From an uncultured Eubacteriales bacterium (GTDB lineage Bacteria; Bacillota; Clostridia; Christensenellales; Aristaeellaceae), in NCBI GenBank assembly GCA_900548145.1, contig URJB01000089.1, positions 1 to 5,858 of the forward strand: a stretch of 5,858 bases of DNA, read 5' to 3'. The stretch's first letter is position 1, and each line of letters begins with the position of its first letter. The position numbers and the translations under genes were made by a program. Below the pieces are notes generated by a model. It was not told the origin of the DNA. It did no database searches and saw only the letters and a list, made by a program, of their open reading frames with translations. Shown here piece by piece: positions 1-5,532 of the stretch.

Positions 1-295
1 GGCTGAAATCCCCCAGTCCATCCCCCTGATACTGCGCCGGAAGGCCGCTTTCGTCGTCCTCATGGATGAACAAAAGCGCCCCCGGCACCAGTTTTCCCTC
101 GGCTCGTGCGTTCTCAAGGGTCCCCAGCCACGCCGCACTTCGCGCCATGTCGTTGCTGCCCCGGTAGTCCATCTGGCCGCCCACGTTCCGCACGGCCTGT
201 TCGATCAGGGCCTGACAGTCCATCTCCTGATAGCTGTGGTAGCTCTGGGCCAGCGCCACCGCAGCAGCAGCGGCCATTTTTCCTGTTGGTCTCAT
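1..295 (-). CDS. NlpC/P60-type phage endolysin, N-terminal part (cut by window edge)
   Basis: Seen: an ATG at 295 opens a reading frame of 98 codons that runs off the window. An AGGAAGG ribosome binding site lies about 7 bases upstream. Residues 8-22 are an alanine-rich helix. The segment MDCQALIEQAVRN (25-37) carries Cys27 in the position of the NlpC/P60 catalytic cysteine, followed by DYRGSNDMARSA and by GALLFIHEDD (about residues 75-84), the usual beta-strand region. The frame ends at GDGLGDFS; in this family the catalytic His normally comes just after, so it should lie beyond base 1. Known: such cysteine peptidases cleave peptidoglycan stem peptides and release phage progeny. A second in-frame ATG at codon 7 is a weaker start. 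The gene sits immediately downstream of a strong terminator hairpin, and no holin was recognised between it and the tail genes. Family call fairly sure; exact bond cleaved unknown. Confidence 0.8.
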   Translation of the reverse strand, partial: MRPTGKMAAAAAVALAQSYHSYQEMDCQALIEQAVRNVGGQMDYRGSNDMARSAAWLGTLENARAEGKLVPGALLFIHEDDESGLPAQYQGDGLGDFS

Positions 296-313
296 TGGTT
301 CCCTTCCTCTCTG

Positions 314-352
314 AAAAAAGAGGGACGGATGAACTCCATCCGTCCCCTTTTT
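314..352. terminator. Bidirectional intrinsic terminator between the CD1375-like gene and the endolysin
   Basis: A perfect 10-bp stem (GGGACGGATG at 322-331 with CATCCGTCCC at 337-346) closes a 5-base loop. On the minus strand it is followed by TC and six Ts (319-314); on the plus strand by C and five Ts (348-352). It can therefore stop transcription from either side. On the minus strand it lies 5' of the endolysin, separated from its ATG by only a short leader holding the ribosome binding site. No promoter is visible between hairpin and gene. Confidence 0.85.
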
Positions 353-420
353 CGGCCTACGCCCACGCCTTACGGCGGGTCGTGGGCTTCGCTTCGGGCC
401 GTCGCAGACCCGTTTCTCCC
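353..420. repeat. Diverged single copy of the tail-module repeat (copy A)
   Basis: This non-coding stretch between the terminator and the CD1375-like gene begins with CGGCCT at 353, like the CGGCCC that opens the 99-bp repeats elsewhere, and carries GGGCTTCG at 384-391. It can fold as GCCCACG (361-367) with CGTGGGC (381-387), or alternatively as CGCC (366-369) with GGCG (374-377) around TTAC. The latter falls at the same offset as hairpin 1 of the 99-bp copies. Hairpins 2 and 3 are missing. Orientation is the same as all other copies. Confidence 0.55.
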
Positions 421-579
421 TTACTCCCCGTCCGCCGTGCCGCCGTATTCGGTCGGCACCAGCTCCGGCAGGCCGCTGTCGATCAGCACTTCCGCCACGC
501 CAGCCTTCAGGGCCTTCGGGACATTGGCAAACGTGGTCTTCCCCAGGATCACCCGCTGCGCAAAGAACATAGCCATCAT
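421..579 (-). CDS. CD1375-like small phage protein (52 aa)
   Basis: Seen: 52 residues starting MMAMFFAQRVILG, with a central TFANVPKALKAGVAEVLID segment and the tail PELVPTEYGGTADGE, ending in TAA. Start choice: the frame stays open upstream to 735, but that part lies in the structured repeat and reads as a low-complexity basic peptide. The ATG at 579 has AAAGGA about 10 bases before it; ATGs at 576 and 570 are alternatives. Known: the pattern of a hydrophobic start, a glycine/lysine turn, an xVPxxLxxxV motif and an acidic end matches the short CD1375-type proteins found near the end of tail operons in clostridial phages. Their function is unknown. It is separated by repeats from both the tail-fibre genes upstream and the lysin downstream. 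Confidence 0.7.
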   Translation of the reverse strand: MMAMFFAQRVILGKTTFANVPKALKAGVAEVLIDSGLPELVPTEYGGTADGE

Positions 580-645
580 GATACACCATTCCTTTCCAAA
601 GATGATTTTTATTGCGAACAGCTTTGCAGCCGTTATCGCCTTTGT

Positions 646-744
646 CGGCCCGTTCCACGCCTTCGGCGCGTTACGGGCTTCGCGTCTGCGGAGCGGCTTC
701 GCCGCTGTCCTCAACGCTCGGTTCACTTTGCTCACCCTTTCTTT
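646..744. repeat. 99-bp structured repeat, copy B
   Basis: A unit of exactly 99 bases that opens with CGGCCCGTTCC and is followed directly by a second copy. Hairpin 1 (656-670) has loop TTC and a 6-bp stem with one mismatch. Hairpin 2 (692-706) is perfect: AGCGGC-TTC-GCCGCT. Hairpin 3 (720-736) is degenerate. GTCCTC at 707-712 follows hairpin 2, as in the other copies. The 66 bases between this repeat and the CD1375-like start hold only that gene's leader. No gene is credible here; frames running through it come from lack of stop codons in GC-rich DNA. Confidence 0.8.
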
Positions 745-837
745 CGGCCCGTTCCACGCCTTCGGCGCGTTACGGGCTTCGCCGCTGCGGATGGCTGCGC
801 CATGTCCTCACGGCTCGGTGCTTTGCACCCTCCACAT
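745..837. repeat. 99-bp structured repeat, copy C (2 bases shorter in hairpin 2)
   Basis: The first 38 bases match copy B exactly, 99 bases away, and then diverge. Hairpin 2 is replaced by ATGGC-TGC-GCCAT (791-803), two bases shorter, with the conserved GTCCTC right after it (804-809). Hairpin 3 is GGTGC-TTT-GCACC (817-829), perfect where copy B is degenerate. The unit ends at the stop codon of the 108-aa gene (838-840), so the repeat abuts coding sequence. Confidence 0.8.
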
Positions 838-1164
838 TTACTTTTCATCTGCGTACACCACCGTCGCCATTTCAGCGATACAGTCCTCCACAAAATCGTT
901 TCGGTCGCTGATGGCCTGAATTTGGGCTTTCAGCATGGGGATGTCCTCCTTGAGGGTCTGGGCCTCCTGCTGCGCCACCGCAAGGGGGCTGTCCAGCTTT
1001 TCGCCGCCCCGGTAGAAGTGCTGCCCGTCGTAGGTGTCGCCGACCGCCACGGGCAAGTCTCCGCAGGGCACAGCCCCCTCAAATTCCGCCGCGCTGGGCG
1101 GGTATAGCACCATCACGTTCGTTACCACGCCGTTTTCCACCAGCGCGTAAAACGTCTCGTTCAT
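838..1164 (-). CDS. Small tail-fibre-associated protein (108 aa), function unknown
   Basis: Seen: starts MNETFYALVENGVVTNVMVL, followed by AAEFEGAVPCGDLP and VGDTYDGQHFYRGGE (residues 41-55). Residues 62-88 are Ala/Gln/Glu-rich and could form a coiled coil, and the end is acidic. The start at 1164 has a strong AAGGAGG site 7 bases upstream; that site overlaps the stop codon of the preceding glycine-rich protein, so the two are probably translationally linked. Known: small proteins with a 'YALVxxGxVxNVI' opening and an 'xGDTYDGxxFY' core, resembling XkdW-type proteins, commonly follow fibre genes in Firmicute prophages. Inference: a fibre accessory or assembly protein. No catalytic motif is visible. 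Confidence 0.75.
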   Translation of the reverse strand: MNETFYALVENGVVTNVMVLYPPSAAEFEGAVPCGDLPVAVGDTYDGQHFYRGGEKLDSPLAVAQQEAQTLKEDIPMLKAQIQAISDRNDFVEDCIAEMATVVYADEK

Positions 1165-1176
1165 GCTTCTGCCTCC

Positions 1177-2226
1177 TTATCTGTGGTTTCGGATAACGGC
1201 AATACCGCTGCCGCCCTTGCCGACGTTCGTCAGGCCGTAGTACATGCCGCCGCCCCCACCGCCGGTGTTGGCCGCGCCGCTGGTGGGCTGGGCATTCGTT
1301 CCGCTGTAAGCGCCGTTGCCGCCGCCCCCGCTGCCGCCCTTGGCCTGTGTGGAGCCGTTGCCGCCAGCACCGCCGCCGCCCGCGTACAGCGTGCCGGTGG
1401 ATTCGCCGAACTCGCGGGTCGTGGTCCCCTGTCCCTTGCCGGGGGAACCCCAATGATCGATGCCGATGTTGGCGGCGTTCTGCGGTTCGCCATTGCCGCC
1501 GTCAGAGCCGCCGTTATAGACCTGCCCGTTGCCGTAGGCTCCGCCGCCGCTGCCGCCGCCCAGCTTCGTGCCACCGCCAGCCGTCACGCCCAATGCGCTG
1601 GTGCTTCCGCCAGGCGCAAAAGCGCTCTGCCCGCCCGCGCCGATCACGATGCTGTAGGACTTGTTCACCTCCACCTGAATGCTCTTCTGGGTCTTGGTAT
1701 ACCCGCCGCTGCCCGCCTTGCCGTAGCCGTTGTTCGCGTCCCAGTTTCCGCTGCCGCCCGCACTGCCTCCGCCCACGCAGAACACGTCCAGCTTGCCGTC
1801 CCACTTGCCAAGGTTGGTAAATTTCAACGTGCCGCTGCTTTTTAATTTGATGCGCCAGTTGCCGCTTCCGTCGTCGATCTTCTCATGGCTGCCGGTGTAG
1901 GTGTAGGTCATGTTGGGATCTTTCACCGTCAGCGTGGCCACCCGGCTGGTCACTTCCCCGGCCTTGTTGGTCACCACACAATAAATGCTGTGGCTGCCAA
2001 CCGCCGCACTGCTCCAACTGACGGTCGCTTTCGTGGCTCCCGTCCACTTCGCTCCGTCCCTGTACCACTGGTACGTGTATTCCGCCGGCACGCCCGGCGT
2101 GGAAATCTCCACCTTGAACGTGGCCTGTTCCCCCTGCCAGTTGGTCACGTTGGCCGGGTAGCTGGCGTTCAGTACCGGCAGCTTCTTCGTCTGTCCTCCG
2201 CTTTTCAAAAGCAAACATTCCGCCAC
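1177..2226 (-). CDS. Tail-tip/fibre adhesin: Ig-like domain plus glycine-rich domain (349 aa)
   Basis: Seen: residues about 18-102 form an Ig-like domain with the strand motif YTYQWYRDG (50-58) and the IYCVVTNKAG strand (81-90), the usual Tyr-x-Cys neighbourhood of the Ig fold. A linker (KDPNMTYTYTGS) leads into a region starting GTLKFTNLGKWDGKLDVFCVGGG (from 132). The rest, to about 345, is very rich in Gly, Ser, Asn and Ala with GGGGAGG-type runs. Known: this order is typical of phage fibre or adhesion proteins whose glycine-rich part packs as polyglycine helices and contacts the host surface. The start is GTG at 2226, one base after the TAG of the preceding gene, with AAGGTGG 9 bases upstream. 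Inference: a surface-exposed host-range determinant at the tail tip. Confidence 0.82.
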   Translation of the reverse strand: MAECLLLKSGGQTKKLPVLNASYPANVTNWQGEQATFKVEISTPGVPAEYTYQWYRDGAKWTGATKATVSWSSAAVGSHSIYCVVTNKAGEVTSRVATLTVKDPNMTYTYTGSHEKIDDGSGNWRIKLKSSGTLKFTNLGKWDGKLDVFCVGGGSAGGSGNWDANNGYGKAGSGGYTKTQKSIQVEVNKSYSIVIGAGGQSAFAPGGSTSALGVTAGGGTKLGGGSGGGAYGNGQVYNGGSDGGNGEPQNAANIGIDHWGSPGKGQGTTTREFGESTGTLYAGGGGAGGNGSTQAKGGSGGGGNGAYSGTNAQPTSGAANTGGGGGGMYYGLTNVGKGGSGIAVIRNHR

Positions 2227-2227
2227 A

Positions 2228-3076
2228 CTAACGCACCACCTTAATTAACAATGTCAGATCCGCTGTCGGTTTCTCCCCGAAGCACTTTGCCGTGATCTTC
2301 CCGTTTCCCGCGTCGATGGTACTCACGTTCGCCCAGCTTTCCGTGATGGCTTCGTAGTTGTCGGTGGTGGCGTTTTCCATGCTCACCGCCACAATGGGCG
2401 AATCGCTGCCCAGCAGTCCTTCCACGGCCGCCTCCTGCACGTAGGGCGCGGCGCTGCCCGTCCACCCGACGGCGGTCAGCACGGCGGTGTAGAAGGCCGT
2501 CTCGGCCTTACGGCCTACTTCCGCCGCCATTTCGTCCGGGTCAAAGCCCGTCAGCCCCCGCAGCCACACCGGCACGGCATAGCCGCACACCTGCGCATCG
2601 GCCCGCTCGTCCACCACGTCCGCCGTCTCGATGCTTTCCGTCCCGGCGCGAATCTTCACCTTTGCCAGCGCCAGCTCGTACACATTCCCGTCCCGCTCCA
2701 GCGCGGGCGGCTCGGGGTCGGCCCCCGGCGTTCCGGCCCGCACCTCCAGCGTGATCTTCCGCTGGGCGGCGGACGTGTCCAGCCGCGCCACGATCCTGTC
2801 CCAGCGGTCGCTGGCCGCCGACGGCTGGTGACTGAAGCTCCTGACCCCGCCGCCGTCGTCCTCCAGCACGAACAGATACCCGTTCACCACGCAGCCGCCG
2901 GGGCTCACCTGCGTGGTCATGCCCGTTCCGGGGGCCGTCGCCTGCAGCCCGCCTCCGGCGTGGCTGGTGACGCCGTTGACCATCCCCGCCCGCAGGATAT
3001 GGGCGAACTGCGCCGCGTCGTACTCCCGTTCATCCTCTACCAGACTGTCGAAATACCCGTAAAATTCCTTTGCCAT
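2228..3076 (-). CDS. Baseplate/receptor-binding-type tail protein (282 aa)
   Basis: Seen: starts MAKEFYGYFDSLVEDEREYD with AAQFAHIL next. A middle segment GGGLQATAPGTGMTTQVSPGG...VNGYLFVLED (41-73) and SDRWDRIVARLD (89-100) is followed by ALERDGNVYELALAKVKI (125-142) and ADVVDERADAQVCGYA (152-167). The C-terminal part SAAPYVQEAAVEGL...KCFGEKPTADLTLLIKVVR is a separate small domain. Known: this head (FFxSxxxDRxYxAxxFA, VxPGxxxxxGY, RxDRIVxRxD) and the 'APY...KPTxDxxLxIKVVR' tail recur in clostridial prophage structural proteins between the tail-tip and fibre genes. Start ATG at 3076 has AAGGAGGG 5 bases upstream. The gene ends one base before the next start. Inference: a baseplate component carrying or forming the receptor-binding fibre. 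The fold and receptor cannot be told from sequence. Confidence 0.78.
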   Translation of the reverse strand: MAKEFYGYFDSLVEDEREYDAAQFAHILRAGMVNGVTSHAGGGLQATAPGTGMTTQVSPGGCVVNGYLFVLEDDGGGVRSFSHQPSAASDRWDRIVARLDTSAAQRKITLEVRAGTPGADPEPPALERDGNVYELALAKVKIRAGTESIETADVVDERADAQVCGYAVPVWLRGLTGFDPDEMAAEVGRKAETAFYTAVLTAVGWTGSAAPYVQEAAVEGLLGSDSPIVAVSMENATTDNYEAITESWANVSTIDAGNGKITAKCFGEKPTADLTLLIKVVR

Positions 3077-3094
3077 CTTTTCCCTCCTTGGTGG

Positions 3095-3327
3095 TTGGCT
3101 ATACTCACCGCAAACAGCGCTGCGTTCGGGCTATGCTGCTCCTTCAGACCGTCGTGGCTTCGGGCTTGCGGTCAACGCTCGGTTTTCTTCGGTTGCTCGT
3201 CTTTTTTGGCCCATTCCGGCCCGCGTGGCTTCGGTTTGCGGTACGGCTAGGCTGCTGCCAACTGCGAGCAGCGCTACTTTCTGGCTTCGTTGCTGATTGG
3301 CCGATATCGCCCGCGAACAGCGCTGCG
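3095..3327. repeat. Repeat island bounded by a ~30-bp imperfect direct repeat, with degenerate copies D and E
   Basis: An imperfect direct repeat (TTGGC..AT..C.CCGC(A/G)AACAGCGCTGCG) occurs at 3095-3124 and 3297-3327, 202 bases apart. Between them lie two shortened copies of the tail-module repeat, 71 bases apart, recognised by TGGCTTCGGGCTTGCGG (from 3156) and TGGCTTCGGTTTGCGG (from 3227). Copy D also shares TCAACGCTCGGTT with copy B but has lost hairpin 2, and can pair GACCG (3146-3150) with CGGTC (3168-3172). No credible gene exists in the 342 bases between the baseplate gene and the Gp37-like gene. Confidence 0.6.
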
Positions 3328-3344
3328 CTGGTTCGCTGGAATAT

Positions 3345-3410
3345 TTGTGCTGCGGCACAAGGCTTAGGGGCGCTGCCCCTAAAACCCCGGCAGGAGGCAG
3401 TGCCTCCTGC
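3345..3410. repeat. Cluster of three short hairpins downstream of the Gp37-like gene
   Basis: Three adjacent perfect inverted repeats with tiny loops: TTGTGC-TGCG-GCACAA (3345-3360), TTAGGGGC-GCT-GCCCCTAA (3364-3382) and GCAGGAGGC-AGT-GCCTCCTGC (3390-3410). They begin only 8 bases after the Gp37-like stop on the minus strand. None is followed by a U-tract on the minus strand, so they are not ordinary intrinsic terminators. They could stabilise mRNA ends, attenuate translation, or be a mobile palindromic element. Confidence 0.65.
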
Positions 3411-3418
3411 ACCTCCGC

Positions 3419-4498
3419 TCACGCAATGCTCCCCCGCATTCTCTCCCGGATCAGCCCCGTCAGCGTCACCGGCCCTTCCCCAAAGGTAGCCTTGAGCGTC
3501 CGTTTTCCATCCTCATAGGTCTCCTCCACCGCCGTCAAACGGGCGTTCCTCTGCCGGTCGTCGGCCACCACCGTCACCATGTCCCCCAGGTCGTAGTCCC
3601 GCCCGTACCGGCACAGGCCGCTGTCCAGCAGCTCCGCCGTCACGCTGTCCTTTCGGGGCGACAGCTTCCGCTCCGCGCCCAGCCGCAGCATGTCAACGTC
3701 GCTGACCCCGTTCAGGCTGGCCCAGCCTTCCCGGCGGTTTAGTCCTTCCGCCGTGTTGCCCACGCTGAGGATCAGCCGTTTCTCGTCCTCGCCGCTGCCC
3801 CCGGCGTACACCGTGCCCACCTCCGCGGTGCCGTCCTCCGTCCAGCTGGCCCCGTCCACGTTGCCCAGCCGGCGGGACAGCACCGCCCGGCGGCTGCCGG
3901 TGGTTCGGTCTACGCCCTCCGTCACCACGAACCGCAGCACCCGTTCTTTCAGATCGGGCACGATGTCCCACCCAAGCCCCGTGGCGCTGCCGATGTCGGC
4001 GAACACCTCCGTCAGCTTGTCGAACCGGGCCTGCCAGGGCAGCACCGCGCCCCGGTGCCGGTTCTCCGAAAGCACCAGTCCGGGAATTTTCCGTTTCGCA
4101 TCCTCCGGGTCGGTCAGGTTGGCCGCCGCGTAGTGCAGGTACGCGCTTTCCGCGTCCCCGGTGAACCGATCCCACCCGAAGCCGTCGTACTGGTCGCCCT
4201 GCACGCTTTGCGGCACGCAGATGCGCCGCTTGCACAGGCCCTTCAGGGGCACGCCGCTGACTGTGACCTTCTCCTCGTCCACGGTGATCTTTTCCGCCAG
4301 CAGCGCCGTTTCGGGTCTCTCCGGCAGGTACAGCAGCGTTTCCCGGCTCAGGCTGTCCCATCCCGGTGTTCCCCGTTTCACCGTCAGCTGGAAGCTGCCC
4401 ACCTCCCAGAAGCACCGCTTGAACCGCAGGCTAACGTACTGCGGAAGCTCGCCCAGAAGCCGCAGATCCGGCCCCGCCATCATCAGGGAATGCATCAT
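3419..4498 (-). CDS. Siphovirus Gp37-like tail protein (359 aa)
   Basis: Seen: the N-terminus MMHSLMMAGPDLRLLGELPQ leads to YVSLRFKRCFWEVGSFQL (21-38), then GVPLKGLCKRRI (82-93), GDAESAYLHYAAANLTDPED (114-133), RKIPGLVL, WQARFDKLTEVFADI (155-169), GLGWDIVPDLKERVLRFVV (174-192) and EGVDRTTGSRRAVLSRRLGNVDG. This order closely matches the ReqiPepy6 Gp37-like family of Firmicute siphophages. Length is normal. Known: the gene follows Dit in tail operons and encodes a tail-tip/baseplate structural protein, probably in the place of the tail-associated (Tal) protein. Start: ATG at 4498 overlaps the TGA of Dit by one base, with a GGGAGGGGG site upstream; a second ATG at 4495 is equally possible. The frame stays open upstream to 5050 inside Dit, but that part is shadow sequence. 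Translational coupling to Dit is likely. Confidence 0.88.
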   Translation of the reverse strand: MMHSLMMAGPDLRLLGELPQYVSLRFKRCFWEVGSFQLTVKRGTPGWDSLSRETLLYLPERPETALLAEKITVDEEKVTVSGVPLKGLCKRRICVPQSVQGDQYDGFGWDRFTGDAESAYLHYAAANLTDPEDAKRKIPGLVLSENRHRGAVLPWQARFDKLTEVFADIGSATGLGWDIVPDLKERVLRFVVTEGVDRTTGSRRAVLSRRLGNVDGASWTEDGTAEVGTVYAGGSGEDEKRLILSVGNTAEGLNRREGWASLNGVSDVDMLRLGAERKLSPRKDSVTAELLDSGLCRYGRDYDLGDMVTVVADDRQRNARLTAVEETYEDGKRTLKATFGEGPVTLTGLIRERMRGSIA

Positions 4499-5370
4499 CA
4501 CACCCCCTCCCAGCAGTCGTACCACCGCACCCGAATCACGCTGCGGCTGCCATCCCCCTGGGGCACGTAGTGCAGCAGGTTCTCGCCGGGCCGCAGCCCG
4601 AACTCCGCCACCGAGCTTTCCGGGCTCAGGTAGCCGAAGCCGTTTTCCTCGCTGCCGTCCCCGTGGCGGATGCGCACCTTCAGCCGGGCGGGGTCGGTGT
4701 CCAGCACCAGCGTGTCCCCCTCGGGCAGGGGCTGCACCAGACAGATTTTCTCTCCCGTGGACTCGTTCACCAGCGTGGGCATCTCTCCCGCCCCGGTGAT
4801 CTCGATCTCGGCGGGTGCTTCCGCGTTCCCGGCGCTGTCCACCTGGCACACGAAGGACTTGCTGCCCAGCCCCAGCGGCATTTTCATGGGCAGGGTGAAC
4901 CCGGCCTTTTTGGCCTTGAACACCGCCTCCTGCCGGGTCATGCCGTACCAGTAGGGGCTTTCGCAGCGGAAGTTGAGGCTGAGCGACGGCTGGGCGTTCT
5001 GCTTGCGCTGGCCCCAGTCCAGCCCGCTTTCCGGCACGGCCCACGTCCACCGCCGGCCGAAGTCGTTTTCATACAAAAGCCTTGCCCGCCTCGTACCGTC
5101 GAAGGCCTTGTCGGGGCTCAGCACCCCCAGCAGCTCCGCCCGCAGCCGGTACATCTCCTGCCGGGAAGGGGCCAGCAGGTGCAGCGTCACCTTTACCGTC
5201 CGGCCCTCCCGCCGCAGGCCGGTGATGCTCTCCCCCTGCTGGTAGGCCCCTTCCGCCGCCACTACCTTCACGTCGCTCATGCCCACGCCCTTCACCCGGC
5301 CCAGCACCCACGGCGCATGAAAAAACACGGCCGTCTCGCCGTGCAGGTTCTCGTAGATCAGTTTCTGAAT
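4498..5370 (-). CDS. Distal tail (Dit-like) siphovirus tail family protein; start region abnormal
   Basis: Seen: IQKLIYENLHGETAVFFHAPWVL opens the conserved part, followed by GESITGLRREGRTVKVTLHLLA, the helix SRQEMYRLRAELLGVL, RARLLYEND...WTWAVPESGLDW and NFRCESPYWYG, which fits the N-terminal ring domain of Dit-type proteins. The C-terminal half (about 185-290) holds a galectin-like beta-rich segment ending VIRVRWYDCWEGV. Known: Dit forms the hexameric hub joining tail tube to baseplate. Start problem: no ATG, GTG or TTG with a ribosome site is in frame near the conserved start. AAAGGGGG lies 7 bases before an ATT at 5370, given here as the start. An ATG at 5377 fits the site but is out of frame by one base. 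In-frame ATG 5448 and TTG 5466 lack ribosome sites and would read through a terminator hairpin. The stop overlaps the next start. Confidence 0.82.
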   Translation of the reverse strand: MQKLIYENLHGETAVFFHAPWVLGRVKGVGMSDVKVVAAEGAYQQGESITGLRREGRTVKVTLHLLAPSRQEMYRLRAELLGVLSPDKAFDGTRRARLLYENDFGRRWTWAVPESGLDWGQRKQNAQPSLSLNFRCESPYWYGMTRQEAVFKAKKAGFTLPMKMPLGLGSKSFVCQVDSAGNAEAPAEIEITGAGEMPTLVNESTGEKICLVQPLPEGDTLVLDTDPARLKVRIRHGDGSEENGFGYLSPESSVAEFGLRPGENLLHYVPQGDGSRSVIRVRWYDCWEGV

Positions 5371-5392
5371 GGCGCATCCCCCTTTCCCCCAA

Positions 5393-5425
5393 TACAAAAA
5401 GCGCCCGACGATTGCCTGACGCTTT
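5393..5425 (-). terminator. Probable intrinsic terminator of the small transmembrane gene
   Basis: On the minus strand AAAGCGTC (5425-5418) pairs with GGCGCTTT (5405-5398), including one G-U pair, around a 12-base loop; the 3' arm runs into TTTTTG. It lies about 95 bases after the stop of the 37-aa gene and just before the ribosome binding site of Dit. Stem is short, so efficiency may be moderate. Confidence 0.5.
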
Positions 5426-5428
5426 CGT

Positions 5429-5456
5429 TTGACTTTGTCTTTTCCCATGCTATAAT
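5429..5456 (+). promoter_or_regulatory. Consensus sigma-70/sigma-A promoter facing against the tail operon
   Basis: A -35 box TTGACT (5429-5434) and a perfect -10 box TATAAT (5451-5456) are 16 bases apart; a TG one base before the -10 makes it an extended -10. It is the best promoter in the window and the only clear plus-strand one. It should start RNA near 5461-5463, immediately ahead of a stem-loop, and there is no plus-strand gene downstream, which points to a non-coding RNA. Confidence 0.75.
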
Positions 5457-5461
5457 AACGG

Positions 5462-5532
5462 TGCAAAGGGTTTTGACATGACCTTTGCTTGCTTAGCGGT
5501 CACGATCTTCACCATCGTGGCCGTTTCTTTTT
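5462..5532 (+). ncRNA. Predicted ~70-nt antisense RNA (candidate type I antitoxin)
   Basis: Inference from a promoter and terminator enclosing about 70 bases on the plus strand. The RNA would have a 5' stem-loop (GCAAAGG 5463-5469 with CCTTTGC 5482-5488, loop of 12) and a 3' terminator stem-loop (5497-5523 plus U-tract). It is fully complementary to the mRNA of the 37-aa gene, covering its last 13 codons and the start of its 3' untranslated region. It contains no ORF with a ribosome site. Known parallel: convergent 3'-overlapping antisense RNAs control phage-borne membrane toxins in Bacillus (txpA/RatA, bsrG/SR4) and in Clostridioides difficile prophages. Transcription itself is not shown by sequence. 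Confidence 0.5.

Noticed and set aside
580..735. N-terminal extension of the CD1375-like protein on the minus strand
   Set aside because: It translates the structured repeat into a basic low-complexity peptide and lacks a ribosome site; the conserved part begins at the ATG at 579.
602..911. Plus-strand frame starting with a hydrophobic stretch at 602 and running through both repeat copies
   Set aside because: No ribosome binding site, and the rest is repeat sequence read in frame because the period is a multiple of three.
62..1107. Long plus-strand frames crossing the lysin, repeats and small tail genes
   Set aside because: They lie opposite well-supported minus-strand genes, have no family resemblance or ribosome sites, and consist of Arg/Ser/Pro/Ala-rich sequence typical of shadow frames in GC-rich DNA.
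1230..1845. Plus- and minus-strand frames inside the glycine-rich fibre gene
   Set aside because: They are the expected by-product of GGN codon runs, which read as Ala/Ala-Arg strings in other frames.
3070..3518. Overlapping frames on both strands in the island between the baseplate and Gp37-like genes
   Set aside because: All are made of repeat or hairpin sequence, with no credible start or homology; the region is better explained as non-coding.
4499..5050. Extension of the Gp37-like frame upstream into Dit
   Set aside because: The translated segment is Gly/Arg/Ala-rich shadow sequence; the recognised family start is at the ATG overlapping the Dit stop.
5371..5466. Longer N-terminus of Dit from ATG 5448 or TTG 5466
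   Set aside because: No ribosome site precedes either codon, the added residues are basic and unlike the family, and the stretch contains a terminator hairpin and the antisense promoter. It remains a formal alternative.
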